Notes: generated by a model from the sequence alone, not told the origin. Counted from the first letter of the stretch, positions 17,125 through 25,971 are shown. The stretch is DNA of 42,949 nt from an uncultured Alistipes sp. (GCA_900553175.1 USCH01000009.1:1-42949); one strand, 5' to 3'. Translations and numbers: made by a program.

Positions 17125-18541
17125 AGAACTTTCCGTCCTTGTTGGCCTCCTCGCGGGCGGTGTAGAGCGTCGTCGGGTAGCGCCCCGTGAAGCAGGCCGT
17201 GCAGAGTTCGCTGCGCCCGCCCGCCCGGAAGAGGGCCCGTTCGGAGAGGAACGCCAGCGTGTCGCATCCGATTTCGCGCCGCACGCCCTCGACATCCAGC
17301 CGGGCCGCGATCAGCTCGTCGTAGGTCGACGTGTCCACCCCGTAGAAGCAGGGGTCGGTCATCGGCGGCGAAGCGATGCGCATGTGCACCTCCGTGGCTC
17401 CCGCATCGCGCAGCATGCCGACGATGCGCCGCGAGGTGGTGCCCCGCACGATCGAGTCGTCGATCAGCACGACCCGTTTGCCCCGCACGATCGAGCGCAC
17501 GGCCGAAAGTTTCATCCTCACGCCCTTTTCGCGCATCGCCTGCGACGGCTGGATGAACGTCCGGGCGATGTACTTGTTCTTGATGAGCCCCATTTCGTAG
17601 GGCAGGCCGCTCGCCTCGGCATAACCCATCGCGGCGCTCAGGCTCGAATCGGGAACGCCCACCACGATGTCGGCCTCGGCCGGAGCCTCCTCGCAGAGCA
17701 GCCGCCCCGACTCCTTGCGGAAAGCATGGACGTTGCAGCCCTCGATGTCGCTGTCGGGACGGGCGAAATAGATATACTCCATGGAGCACATCTGCCGCCG
17801 CTTGTACTGCGAATAATCGGTCGACCGCAAACCGTGGTCGTCGATGGTCACGACCTCGCCCGGCTCGACGTCGCGGACGAACTCGGCCCCCAGCACGTCG
17901 AACGCGCAGGTCTCGCTCGAAACGACATAGCCGTCGCCCAGCCGTCCGATGGAGAGCGGCCGCAATCCGTACTTGTCGCGGCAGGCGTAGATGCGGTTGG
18001 CCGTCATCACCACGAATGCGAAGGCCCCTTCGAGCATGTTCAGCGCATCGATGATGGCATGGATGCGCGGCCGGTCGCGGTATTTGGTCTCCTTCTTGAT
18101 GAGGTGGGCGAACACCTCGCTGTCGGACGACGACTGGAAAAGGCTGCCCTTGTTCTCGAGGTAGTCGCGCAGCTGCCGGGAGTTGACGATGTTGCCGTTA
18201 TGCGCCAGAGCGAAGTCGCCCGTATTGTGCCGGAACAGGAAGGGCTGGACGTTCTCGATGCCGCTGCCGCCGGCCGTCGAATAGCGCACGTGGCCGATGG
18301 CCATGCTGCCGGTCAGCGTCGCCAGTCCGGGTTCCTTGAAGACCTCGGTCACCAGCCCCTCGCCCTTGATGCGGCGAAGACGGCCGCCGGCGTCGGCGCA
18401 GACGATGCCGCACCCCTCCTGACCGCGGTGCTGCAAGGCGTGCAGCCCGTAGTAGGCGATCGTCGAGGCATCGGGCACCCCGTAGACCCCGAACACGCCG
18501 CACTCCTCGTGCAGCTCCCTGTCGAGCATCGGATTCTCCAT
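17123..18541 (-). CDS. purF: amidophosphoribosyltransferase
   Basis: 472 aa. First committed step of purine synthesis: PRPP + glutamine to phosphoribosylamine. An N-terminal Ntn glutaminase domain begins after a short propeptide at ECGVFGVYG, whose Cys is the nucleophile after cleavage. It continues with RHNTGDFALAHNGNIVN and SSDSEVFAHLI. The C-terminal phosphoribosyltransferase domain has the PRPP loop RVVLIDDSIVRGTTSRRIV. I start at the ATG 2 nt after the purC stop. A second ATG at 18529 (MLDRELHEEC) also has a GGAG motif and would leave a 9-residue propeptide. It is the usual feedback-regulated entry enzyme, here fifth in the operon. Confidence 0.95.
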   Translation of the reverse strand: MENPMLDRELHEECGVFGVYGVPDASTIAYYGLHALQHRGQEGCGIVCADAGGRLRRIKGEGLVTEVFKEPGLATLTGSMAIGHVRYSTAGGSGIENVQPFLFRHNTGDFALAHNGNIVNSRQLRDYLENKGSLFQSSSDSEVFAHLIKKETKYRDRPRIHAIIDALNMLEGAFAFVVMTANRIYACRDKYGLRPLSIGRLGDGYVVSSETCAFDVLGAEFVRDVEPGEVVTIDDHGLRSTDYSQYKRRQMCSMEYIYFARPDSDIEGCNVHAFRKESGRLLCEEAPAEADIVVGVPDSSLSAAMGYAEASGLPYEMGLIKNKYIARTFIQPSQAMREKGVRMKLSAVRSIVRGKRVVLIDDSIVRGTTSRRIVGMLRDAGATEVHMRIASPPMTDPCFYGVDTSTYDELIAARLDVEGVRREIGCDTLAFLSERALFRAGGRSELCTACFTGRYPTTLYTAREEANKDGKF

Positions 18542-18543
18542 CT

Positions 18544-19260
18544 CTACTCCGTGATTTTGCGCAGTCGGGCGAGAATCTCCTCGTAAGCCTCGCGCACCTT
18601 GCCCAGATCGCGGCGGAAACGGTCCTTGTCGAGTTTCTCGTTGGTCGAGGCATCCCACAGCCGGCACGTGTCGGGCGACACCTCGTCGGCCAGCACGATC
18701 TCGCCGTCCGACGTCTTGCCGAACTCGATCTTGAAGTCGATGAGACGGATGTTCATCTTCGCGAAAAGCCCCTTGAGCACCTCGTTGATCCGGGCGGTCA
18801 TTTTGTAGATGGTCTCCAGCTCCCCATAGGTCGCGGCACCCAGCGCCACGGCGTGGTGGTCGTTGATCAGCGGGTCGCCCAGCTCGTCCTTCTTGTAGCA
18901 GATGTCGAAGATCACGTTCGAAGGCTCGGTGCCCTCCTCAATGCCCAGACGCTGGGCCATCGAACCGGCGATGACGTTGCGCACGATGACCTCCAGCGGA
19001 ATGATCGACACCTTGCGGCAGAGCTGGTCGCGGTCGTTGAGCGTCTCGACGTAGTGGGTCTTCACGCCGGCCTTTTGCAGCTCCTTGAAGATCAGGGTCG
19101 AAATGGCGTTATTCAGCACGCCCTTGTTTTCGATCGTGGCCTTCTTCACGTTGTTGAACGCCGTGGCGGCATCCTTGTAGTGGATGATGATCTTGTCGGG
19201 ATCGTCGGTCAGGAAGACCTGTTTTGCCTTGCCCTCGTAGAGCATTTCGAGCTGTTTCAT
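18544..19260 (-). CDS. purC: SAICAR synthetase
   Basis: 238 aa. Ligates aspartate to CAIR with ATP to give SAICAR (step 7). Clear family blocks: LYEGKAKQVFLTDDPDKIIIHYKDAATAFN at the N-terminus, NKGVLNNAISTLIFKELQKAGVKTHYVE, SIIPLEVIVRNVIAGSMAQRLG, INDHHAVALGAAT, LIDFKIEFGKTSDGEIVLADEVSPDTCRLWD. The start at 19260 (MKQLEMLYEGKAK) agrees with the family length. Longer upstream frames belong to the shadow of purL. It lies 20 nt after purL and 2 nt before purF. Confidence 0.97.
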   Translation of the reverse strand: MKQLEMLYEGKAKQVFLTDDPDKIIIHYKDAATAFNNVKKATIENKGVLNNAISTLIFKELQKAGVKTHYVETLNDRDQLCRKVSIIPLEVIVRNVIAGSMAQRLGIEEGTEPSNVIFDICYKKDELGDPLINDHHAVALGAATYGELETIYKMTARINEVLKGLFAKMNIRLIDFKIEFGKTSDGEIVLADEVSPDTCRLWDASTNEKLDKDRFRRDLGKVREAYEEILARLRKITE

Positions 19261-19280
19261 GGTTTGAGTATGTTTGGAAT

Positions 19281-22200
19281 TTATTTTTTTCTGAAATAGT
19301 CGACTGCGTTCGCGAACAGGTCCTGGAGCTTGTTGCCCGCGATGTTCTTGTAGAGGTTCTCCTCCCAGCGCTCCGTGTGGCCCATCTTGCCCAGAATGCG
19401 GCCGTCGGGCGAGAGGATGCCCTCGATGGCGTAGGACGATCCGTTGGGGTTCCACGGCGCCGCGGCGGTAGGCTCGCCGTCGGGCCCCGCATACTGGAAG
19501 GCCACCTGACCGGCCGCGAAGAGTTCGCGGGCCAGCTCCTCGCCGACCACGAACTTGCCCTCGCCGTGGCTCACCGCGATGCTGTGCAGCTCGCCCGGAC
19601 GGAAGCCCGCCAGCCACGGCGACGCCGCGGAGGCCACACGCGTGGTCACCACCTGCGAGATGTGGCGGTTGATGTCGTTGCGGAAGAGCGTTGGCGACTG
19701 CCCGGTCACCATGCCCAGACGGCCGTAGGGCAGCAGGCCCGACTTGACCAGCGCCTGAAAACCGTTGCAGATACCCAGAATAAGGCCCCCACGGTCGAGC
19801 AGCGCATGGATCGCATCGCGTATCTTGGCGTTGTTGAGCACGTTGACGATCAGTTTGGCGCTGCCGTCGGGTTCGTCGCCGGCAGAGAAGCCGCCGCTCA
19901 GCACCAGGATGTGGCAGCGGTCGATATGCTCTTTCATCCGGTCGATCGAACGCAGGATGTCGTCGCCCGCCAGGTTGCACAGCACGCTCGTGGTCACCTC
20001 GGCGCCCGCCCGGCGGAACGCTTTGGCCGTGTCGTAGTCGCAGTTCGTGCCCGGGAAGACGGGCAGGTAGGCCACCGGATGCTCCGCGGCCTCGCCCGGA
20101 TAGGGAGCAAAGCCCGTGCGGGGCTCGGCCGTCATCACCTCGGCCCGGTTGTCGCCCTTGTCGGGGTAGACAGTGGCGAACTTTTCGGTATTGGCGCGGT
20201 AGAGCTCGTCGAGCGGCAGACGCACGCCGTTCACGGTCAGCGCACTGTCCTCCACCGTCTCGCCCAGGAGCTCCGCCGCCGCGAAGTCCAGCTCGCCCGC
20301 CGCCTCCACGACGATCGAGCCGTAGGCATATTCGTAGAGCTTCGCCTCGTCCATCGTCACCGCAGCGCCTACCTCGTTGCCGAAGGCCATCTTGGCCAGC
20401 GCCTCGCCCACGCCGCCGAAGCCCGCCGACCAGGCCGAAACGATCCGCCCGGCTTCGATCTGCCCGCTGACGAACGCGAAGTTGCGCTTGAGCTGTTCCG
20501 TGTCGGGCATGAAGTTTTCGCGGGGGGTGTGGCGGACGAGATAAATCTTGTGGCCCGGCGCCTTGAACTCGGGCGAGATGACCCGGCGGGCGTCGACCGT
20601 CGTGATGCCGAAAGCCATCAGCATCGGCGGGACGTTTATGTCCTGAAAAGTCCCCGACATCGAGTCCTTGCCGCCGATCGACGGCAGTCCCAGCTCGACC
20701 TGCATGCGCAGCGCCCCCAGGAGGGCCGCCAGCGGCTTGCCCCACGTGCGGGCGTCGCCCGTCATGCGTTCGAAATACTCCTGATAGGAGTAGCGCATCC
20801 GCTCGTAGCGGCCGCCTGCGGCCACCACCTTGGCAGCCGCCTCGACCACGGCATAGGCCGCACCGTGATAGGGGCTCCACGACGCGATCGAGGGGTTGTA
20901 GCCGAAAGCCATGACGCTGGCCGTGTCGGTGTAGCCGTCGACGGGGAGCTTCTGCACCGACACCTGCGTCTCGGTGCGCTGCGTGCGGCCGCCGAAAGGC
21001 AGCAGCACGGTCGAACGTCCGATCGTCGAGTCGAACATCTCGACAAGACCGCGCTGCGAGAGCACGTTGCAGTCCCCGAGGTTGTTCGCGAAGCGCCCGG
21101 CAAGATCGTCGCCGGCGATTTCGCGGGCGAACGGATCGCGCCCGTCGACCTCCCCGATGCGTGCCTCGGCAAAGTGGCGCGCTCCGGCCGAGTCGATGAA
21201 CCCGCGGCTCAGGTCGACCACCTTGCGCTCGCCATAAAACATCCGCATGCGGCCCGAATCGGTGACATCGGCCACCTCCACCGCCTCGATGTTCTCCTCG
21301 CGGCAATAGTCCATGAATGCGGCGACGTCCTTCGGCTCGACGACCACGGCCATGCGCTCCTGCGACTCGCTGATGGCCAGCTCCGTGGCGTTCAGACCGC
21401 TGTATTTGGTCTTCACGCGGTCGAGGTAGATGTCCAGCCCGTCGGCCAGCTCGCCGATGGCCACGCTCACGCCTCCGGCTCCGAAGTCGTTCGACTTCTT
21501 GACGAGACGCGTCACTTCCGGCCGGCGGAACAGCCGCTCCAGCTTGCGCTCCTCGGGAGCGTTGCCCTTCTGCACCTCGCTGCCGCACGTCTCGAGCGAA
21601 TGCGCGTCGTGCTCCTTCGACGAACCCGTCGCGCCGCCGATGCCGTCGCGCCCCGTGCGGCCGCCCAGCATGATGATCCGATCGCCCGGAACGGGCCGCT
21701 CGCGCCGCACGTTTTCGGCCCTGACGGCCCCGACGACGGCCCCGACCTCCAGCCGCTTGGCCACGTAGTTTTCATGGTAGACCTCGCGCACGTGGGTCGT
21801 GGCCAGGCCGATCTGGTTGCCGTAGCTCGAATAGCCCGCCGCGGCCTTCTTCGAAATGACGCTCTGGGGCAGCTTGCCCGGAAGCGTCTCGCTCACCGGA
21901 CGGTAGATGTCGCCCGCACCCGTCACGCGCATGGCCTGGTAGACGTAGCTGCGGCCCGACAGCGGGTCGCGGATGGCGCCGCCCAGACAGGTCGATGCAC
22001 CGCCGAACGGTTCGATTTCGGTCGGGTGGTTGTGGGTCTCGTTCTTGAATTGCAGGAGCCAGCGCTCCGGCGCCCCGTCGACATCCACGTCGACGTAGAC
22101 CGAGCAGGCGTTGTTTTCGTCGCTCACCTCCAGATCGTCCAGCAGTCCGCGCTGCCGCAGGTAGCGGGCGCCGATCGTGGCCAGGTCCATCAGGCACAAA

Positions 22201-22988
22201 CTCTTGTGCTCGCGCCCCAGTTCCCGGCGGATGCGCAGGTAGAGGGCCAGCGAATCCTCCAGTTCGTCCTTGAGGAACGACTCCTCGACGGCGATGTCCG
22301 TCAGTTCGGTGGTGAAGGTCGTGTGGCGGCAATGGTCGCTCCAGTAGGTGTCGAGGATGCGCAGCTCCGTCTCGTAGGGATCGCGCCCCTCCTCCCGGAA
22401 GTAGCGCACCACCTCGCGCAGGTCGTCGGCGTTCATCGCCAGCCCCCACGCCTTACAACAGCCTTGCAGGGCGGCATCCGCCAGGTCGCGGAAACCCTCC
22501 AGCACCCCGACGGGCTTCACCTCGGCCTGCTCCTGCTCGTTCAGCACGGCGAGGTCCTTCTCGCGGGCCTCCACGGCATTGATATAATAATGGCGTATTT
22601 TCGCCAGCGTCTCCTCGCTCACCGAGCCGTCGAACACGAGCAGCTTCGACGAACGGATGCGGACGTCGGCCGCAGGGTCGATGAGCCGCACGCAGTCGAC
22701 GGCCGAAGCGGCCCGCTGGTCGAACTGCCCCGGCAGGAACTCGACGGCGATGCAGCGGCATCCCGTCAGATCGCAAACGTCGCTCACACGGTCGGTGACG
22801 ATCTCGCCGAAGACCGTATAGCGGCTCTTTTCGAGCAGCTCCTCGCTGAAGCCGAACAGATCGTAAACGTTCAGCAGGCGCAGCGTCCCGAGCGAAAGTC
22901 CCAGATTGGCGTTCAGCTCGCTGCGCAGGCTCTCCGCCTCGACCCGGAAGCGGGGAAGTTTTTCGACGTAAATACGGTGGTTCTTCAT
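19281..22988 (-). CDS. purL: phosphoribosylformylglycinamidine synthase, large single-chain type
   Basis: 1235 aa. Converts FGAR to FGAM with ATP and glutamine (step 4). Order: N-terminal PurS-like and linker domains (~1-220, with DTYWSDHCRHTTF ~215), two AIR-synthase-like halves (KNETHNHPTEIEPFGGASTCLGG ~290; GGKDSMSGTF ~730) and a C-terminal class-I glutaminase (PVAYLPVFPGTNCDYDTAKAF, LSGGFSAGDEPDG, nucleophile Cys in LGICNGFQALVKSG). It is the gamma-proteobacterial/Bacteroidota long form, so no separate purS or purQ is needed. Start at MKNHRIYVEK (22988, GAAGAAG upstream). The alternative ATG at 23003 would overlap the purK stop. Confidence 0.96.
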   Translation of the reverse strand: MKNHRIYVEKLPRFRVEAESLRSELNANLGLSLGTLRLLNVYDLFGFSEELLEKSRYTVFGEIVTDRVSDVCDLTGCRCIAVEFLPGQFDQRAASAVDCVRLIDPAADVRIRSSKLLVFDGSVSEETLAKIRHYYINAVEAREKDLAVLNEQEQAEVKPVGVLEGFRDLADAALQGCCKAWGLAMNADDLREVVRYFREEGRDPYETELRILDTYWSDHCRHTTFTTELTDIAVEESFLKDELEDSLALYLRIRRELGREHKSLCLMDLATIGARYLRQRGLLDDLEVSDENNACSVYVDVDVDGAPERWLLQFKNETHNHPTEIEPFGGASTCLGGAIRDPLSGRSYVYQAMRVTGAGDIYRPVSETLPGKLPQSVISKKAAAGYSSYGNQIGLATTHVREVYHENYVAKRLEVGAVVGAVRAENVRRERPVPGDRIIMLGGRTGRDGIGGATGSSKEHDAHSLETCGSEVQKGNAPEERKLERLFRRPEVTRLVKKSNDFGAGGVSVAIGELADGLDIYLDRVKTKYSGLNATELAISESQERMAVVVEPKDVAAFMDYCREENIEAVEVADVTDSGRMRMFYGERKVVDLSRGFIDSAGARHFAEARIGEVDGRDPFAREIAGDDLAGRFANNLGDCNVLSQRGLVEMFDSTIGRSTVLLPFGGRTQRTETQVSVQKLPVDGYTDTASVMAFGYNPSIASWSPYHGAAYAVVEAAAKVVAAGGRYERMRYSYQEYFERMTGDARTWGKPLAALLGALRMQVELGLPSIGGKDSMSGTFQDINVPPMLMAFGITTVDARRVISPEFKAPGHKIYLVRHTPRENFMPDTEQLKRNFAFVSGQIEAGRIVSAWSAGFGGVGEALAKMAFGNEVGAAVTMDEAKLYEYAYGSIVVEAAGELDFAAAELLGETVEDSALTVNGVRLPLDELYRANTEKFATVYPDKGDNRAEVMTAEPRTGFAPYPGEAAEHPVAYLPVFPGTNCDYDTAKAFRRAGAEVTTSVLCNLAGDDILRSIDRMKEHIDRCHILVLSGGFSAGDEPDGSAKLIVNVLNNAKIRDAIHALLDRGGLILGICNGFQALVKSGLLPYGRLGMVTGQSPTLFRNDINRHISQVVTTRVASAASPWLAGFRPGELHSIAVSHGEGKFVVGEELARELFAAGQVAFQYAGPDGEPTAAAPWNPNGSSYAIEGILSPDGRILGKMGHTERWEENLYKNIAGNKLQDLFANAVDYFRKK

Positions 22989-22999
22989 ATCTTCTTCTT

Positions 23000-24097
23000 T
23001 CATCGTTTCCCGAATTTTCCGGCCCAGCGCGCGGCATACTCCGCGGCGGTCATCCCCACGAAGGTGATGTGGCCCATCTTGCGCCGGGGGCGGCTCTCCG
23101 TCTTGCCGTAAAGGTGGACGTAGACGCCCTCGCCGCCTTCGGCCCCGATCCGCCGCGCCGCCTCGAGGTCGCGGCCCAGAATGTTCTTCATGACCGTCGG
23201 CCGCAGCAGGCGGGGCTCCTCCAGCGGCAGGCCGACGAGGTAGCGAACCAGCTCGCGGTACTGGTTGGTCGAGCAGCCCTCGATGGACCAGTGGCCCGAA
23301 TTGTGGGGGCGCGGCGCCATTTCGTTGAACCAGAAGCGGTCGCCCCGGACGAAGAGTTCGACGGCCAGAATGCCCGTATAGCCGCACCCGCGCATGAAGC
23401 GTTCGCCCGTCCGGCGCATGCGCGCCTCCAGTTCGGGCGCGAGCCCCTCGGCCGGCACGAAGCAGAGGTCGAGGATGCCGTCGCGGTGGACGTTGCGGCC
23501 CACGGGGAAGGTGACGATCCGTTCGCGGTCGGCCACCATCACCAGGCTGGCCTCGTAATCGAAGTCGACGAACGCCTCCAGGATGCAGGGCGCGGAGAGC
23601 AGCGGCAGCGCCTCCGCGAGCTCCTCCTCCGAGCGCAGCACCCGCTGGCCGTGTCCGTCGTAGCCCAGCGTGCGGGTCTTCAGCACGCACGGGAAGCCGA
23701 TCTCGCGCAGCGCGGCGCGCAGCGACGCCTCGTCGCCGACGGCCCGGTATTCGGGCGTCGCGAAGCCGTGGGCGCGGGCGTTCTCCTTCTCGCGCAGGCG
23801 GTCCTGCGAATCGTACAAAGGTTCGAAACCCTGCGGGATATTGTATTTTTCAGCCAGCGGGACGAGCACTTCGCCCGGCACGTTCTCGAATTCGTAGGTC
23901 ACGGCGTCGCACTGCCGGCACAGCCTCTCCAGCGCCGCGGCATCGTCGTAGGGCGCCACGATCCGCCCGTCGCACACGGCAAAGGCCGGGGCGTCGGGCG
24001 CAGGGTCGAGCGCCACGGTCCGCACGCCCAGTTTGCGCGCCTCCCCGGCGATCATCAGCCCCAGCTGGCCCCCTCCTATGATTCCGATCGTCTTCAT
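23000..24097 (-). CDS. purK: N5-carboxyaminoimidazole ribonucleotide synthase
   Basis: 365 aa. ATP-grasp enzyme that carboxylates AIR to N5-CAIR using bicarbonate (step 6a). N-terminal IGIIGGGQLGLMIAGEARKLG dinucleotide-like fold, then CDAVTYEFENVPGEVLVPL, PCVLKTRTLGYDGHGQRVL (ATP loop), AVELFVRGDRFWFNEMAPRPHNSGHWSIEGCSTNQYREL, and the C-terminal KTESRPRRKMGHITFVG. Length is typical. It starts one base after the purE stop, so PurE and PurK are made together. Confidence 0.97.
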   Translation of the reverse strand: MKTIGIIGGGQLGLMIAGEARKLGVRTVALDPAPDAPAFAVCDGRIVAPYDDAAALERLCRQCDAVTYEFENVPGEVLVPLAEKYNIPQGFEPLYDSQDRLREKENARAHGFATPEYRAVGDEASLRAALREIGFPCVLKTRTLGYDGHGQRVLRSEEELAEALPLLSAPCILEAFVDFDYEASLVMVADRERIVTFPVGRNVHRDGILDLCFVPAEGLAPELEARMRRTGERFMRGCGYTGILAVELFVRGDRFWFNEMAPRPHNSGHWSIEGCSTNQYRELVRYLVGLPLEEPRLLRPTVMKNILGRDLEAARRIGAEGGEGVYVHLYGKTESRPRRKMGHITFVGMTAAEYAARWAGKFGKR

Positions 24098-24098
24098 G

Positions 24099-24566
24099 CT
24101 AAAGTTCGGCGTTCAGCACGTCGGCGGTCTGCTTCGCGCGGAACGCAGCGAGCTTTTCCGCCAGCGCGTCGTCCTGCAAAGCCAGGATCGACACGGCGAT
24201 CAGGGCGGCGTTCTTCGCGCCGTTGATGGCCGTGGTGGCCACCGGCACCCCGGCAGGCATCTGCACGATCGACAGCAGCGAATCGAGCCCGTTCAGAGCC
24301 CGCGACTTGACGGGCACGCCCACCACCGGCAGCGTCGTCATCGACGCGACCATGCCCGGCAGATGCGCGGCGCCCCCGGCTCCGGCGATGATGACGCCCA
24401 GCCCCCGCCGGCGCGCCGTCTTGGCGTATTCGCACAGCAGGTCGGGCGTGCGGTGGGCGCTCACGACCCGTTTCTCGCAATCGACGCCGAACTCCCCGAG
24501 CGTCCGCACGGCATCGGCCATCACTTCCCAGTCGCTCACCGAGCCCATAATCACACCGACTTTCAT
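24099..24566 (-). CDS. purE: N5-carboxyaminoimidazole ribonucleotide mutase
   Basis: 155 aa. Moves the carboxyl group of N5-CAIR to give CAIR (step 6b). Class I PurE marks: MKVGVIMGSVSDWEVMADAV, KRVVSAHRTPDLLCEYA, VIIAGAGGAAHLPGMVAS, TTLPVVGVPVKS, LDSLLSIVQMPAGVPVATTAINGAKNAALI. I place the start at 24566, where AAGGAAG sits just upstream. A further in-frame ATG at 24587 would lie on the edge of the upstream hairpin. First gene of the purine operon, directly behind the structured RNA and its terminator-like hairpin, which may control entry into the operon. Confidence 0.95.
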   Translation of the reverse strand: MKVGVIMGSVSDWEVMADAVRTLGEFGVDCEKRVVSAHRTPDLLCEYAKTARRRGLGVIIAGAGGAAHLPGMVASMTTLPVVGVPVKSRALNGLDSLLSIVQMPAGVPVATTAINGAKNAALIAVSILALQDDALAEKLAAFRAKQTADVLNAEL

Positions 24567-24589
24567 ATCTTCCTTGGTTTTATGCAAAG

Positions 24590-24810
24590 CAAGACCGCCA
24601 GGGCGTGCAACGCCTTGGCGGTCCTGTATCTATCCGATCGTACGGCATACGACGGTCCCGAAGCCCTGCGAATGCGCCCCGACACACTGCTGTCGGTAGC
24701 GGGACCCGCAGGCCGCAGAGCGGCCCTGCCGTTTCCTGCGCTCCTGGCACTCTATGGAATTCATCGCATGCATCGCTTCGAATGGCTCTCCTAACCCTTG
24801 TCGCCGAACG
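24590..24810 (-). ncRNA. candidate structured RNA or purine-operon leader (family not identified)
   Basis: About 220 nt between a strong promoter (24848-24817) and a hairpin ending 27 nt before purE. On the minus strand I can pair GCATGCGATG with CGTCGTATGC (10 bp, two G-U), GGTCCCG with CGGGACC, CCGACA with TGTCGG, GCCGC with GCGGC, and a 5' hairpin GTCG/CGAC. On the minus strand the closing helix keeps G-U pairs that would be A-C clashes on the other strand, supporting minus-strand function. No tmRNA, RNase P or standard SRP domain IV motif was found. It could be a 6S-like RNA, another sRNA, or a cis-acting leader. A 47-codon ORF also fits inside and stops 6 nt before the hairpin. Confidence 0.55.
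24593..24623 (-). terminator. terminator-like hairpin ahead of purE
   Basis: 14-bp stem (24623-24610 with 24606-24593) around a 3-nt loop, with one A-C mismatch on the minus strand (G-U on the plus strand), followed by TTGCTTTG. The T-tract is interrupted, so termination may be partial, consistent with an attenuator or the 3' end of the upstream RNA. Confidence 0.6.
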
Positions 24811-24816
24811 ACGTCA

Positions 24817-24848
24817 CAAAAGTAACTCTTTCCGTCCGCAATCCCAAA
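24817..24848 (-). promoter_or_regulatory. promoter of the purE-upstream RNA
   Basis: Minus strand TTTG (24848-24845), a 20-nt spacer, and TACTTTTG (24824-24817): a close match to the Bacteroidota consensus. It lies ~40 nt past the pyrB stop and gives the purine operon a start separate from the pyrimidine operon. Confidence 0.7.
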
Positions 24849-24885
24849 CATACGGGCGGATTCTATCGACAATTTATCGACAAAA

Positions 24886-25971
24886 TCACTTCGCTTTCGC
24901 TTCGCAATAGGCACAGCGGCACACGCCGTCGGCACCGCGGCGGAACAGGCGGTCGACATCCTCGGTGGCGGAGATGCAGCGGCGGTTCGCACACTCCATG
25001 CCCCCCACGACATACTCTTCGCCGAAGACCGGCGTGCGGTCGTAGGGACGGTTCTCGCCCGCCCAGCGGAGCAGCGTGAGGATCAAGGCCATGCGCACGA
25101 ACTTGCCGTTCTCCACCTGGCGGAAATAAGCCGCACGCGGATCGTTGTCCACCTCGCGCGCGATTTCGTTGACACGCGGCAGCGGATGCAGCACGATCAT
25201 ATCCTCGCGGGCCGTGCGGAGCTTCTCCAGATCGAGCACGAAGCTGTCTTTCACCCGGTCGAACTCCTCCTCGTCGAGGAAGCGCTCCTTCTGCACCCGG
25301 GTCATGTAGAGCACGTCCAGCTCGGGCATCACCTCCTCCATGGTGCGCACCTCACGGAACTCCAGACCGGAGCCGCCGCTCATCTCATGCAGCATGTAAT
25401 CGGGCAGACGCAGCTCCTCGGGCGAAATGAGAATCACCCGCACGCCCTCGTAGCGCGAAAGCGCCTTGATGAGCGAGTGGACCGTGCGGCCGAACTTCAG
25501 GTCGCCGCAGAAGCCGATCGTCAGGTGGTCGAGCCGGCCCTTTTCGCGCTGGATGGTCAGCAGGTCGGTCAGCGTCTGCGTCGGATGGGCATGGCTGCCG
25601 TCGCCGGCATTGATGACCGGCACGCCGGCATACTGCGAGGCCACCAGCGGCGCCCCCTCCTTGAAGTGGCGCATGGCGATGATGTCCGCGAAGCAGCGGA
25701 TCACCCGCACCGTGTCGGCCACGGTCTCGCCCTTGGAGACCGACGACGACGCGGCATCGGAGAATCCGATCACCTCGCCGCCCAGCTCCAGCATGGCCGA
25801 CGTGAAGCTCAGCCGGGTGCGGGTCGACGGTTCGTAAAAGAGCGTGGCGAGCTTCTTGCCCGCGCAGGCCCGGCTGAAGCGGGCCCGGTCGGCGATGATC
25901 TCCTCGGCCAGAGCGATGATCTGCGCGGTCTCCCCGACCGACAGATCCATGGGGTCTATCAAATGTCTCAT
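24886..25971 (-). CDS. pyrB: aspartate carbamoyltransferase fused to a PyrI-type zinc domain
   Basis: 361 aa. Residues 1-305 are the catalytic chain (carbamoyl phosphate + aspartate to carbamoyl-aspartate): STRTR (49-53), K80 in SSSVSKGET, HPTQ (129-132) and LHPLPRVNEIAREVDNDPRAAYF near the C-terminus. After the usual end (ALILTLLRW) a ~50-residue tail carries C327-x4-C332 and C353-x2-C356 (CANRRCIS, CRCAYCEAK). This copies the zinc-binding part of the E. coli regulatory chain PyrI (CPNSNCIS, CKYCEK). The nucleotide-binding allosteric domain of PyrI is absent, and no pyrI gene is in the window. Probable loss of CTP/ATP control with retention of the subunit-contact module. Overlaps pyrE by 4 nt (ATGA). 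Confidence 0.93.
   Translation of the reverse strand: MRHLIDPMDLSVGETAQIIALAEEIIADRARFSRACAGKKLATLFYEPSTRTRLSFTSAMLELGGEVIGFSDAASSSVSKGETVADTVRVIRCFADIIAMRHFKEGAPLVASQYAGVPVINAGDGSHAHPTQTLTDLLTIQREKGRLDHLTIGFCGDLKFGRTVHSLIKALSRYEGVRVILISPEELRLPDYMLHEMSGGSGLEFREVRTMEEVMPELDVLYMTRVQKERFLDEEEFDRVKDSFVLDLEKLRTAREDMIVLHPLPRVNEIAREVDNDPRAAYFRQVENGKFVRMALILTLLRWAGENRPYDRTPVFGEEYVVGGMECANRRCISATEDVDRLFRRGADGVCRCAYCEAKAK

Noticed and set aside
24630..24770. 47-codon ORF inside the purE-upstream RNA as a real protein gene
   Set aside because: Codons (AGG, CGG, ACG mix) do not match the host style and the sequence is better explained by RNA structure. Kept only as a possible leader ORF.
24590..24810. 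SRP RNA, tmRNA or RNase P RNA
   Set aside because: I looked for the SRP domain IV loop with AGCAG, the tmRNA ends and tag, and the RNase P GAGGAAAGTCC block, and did not find them.
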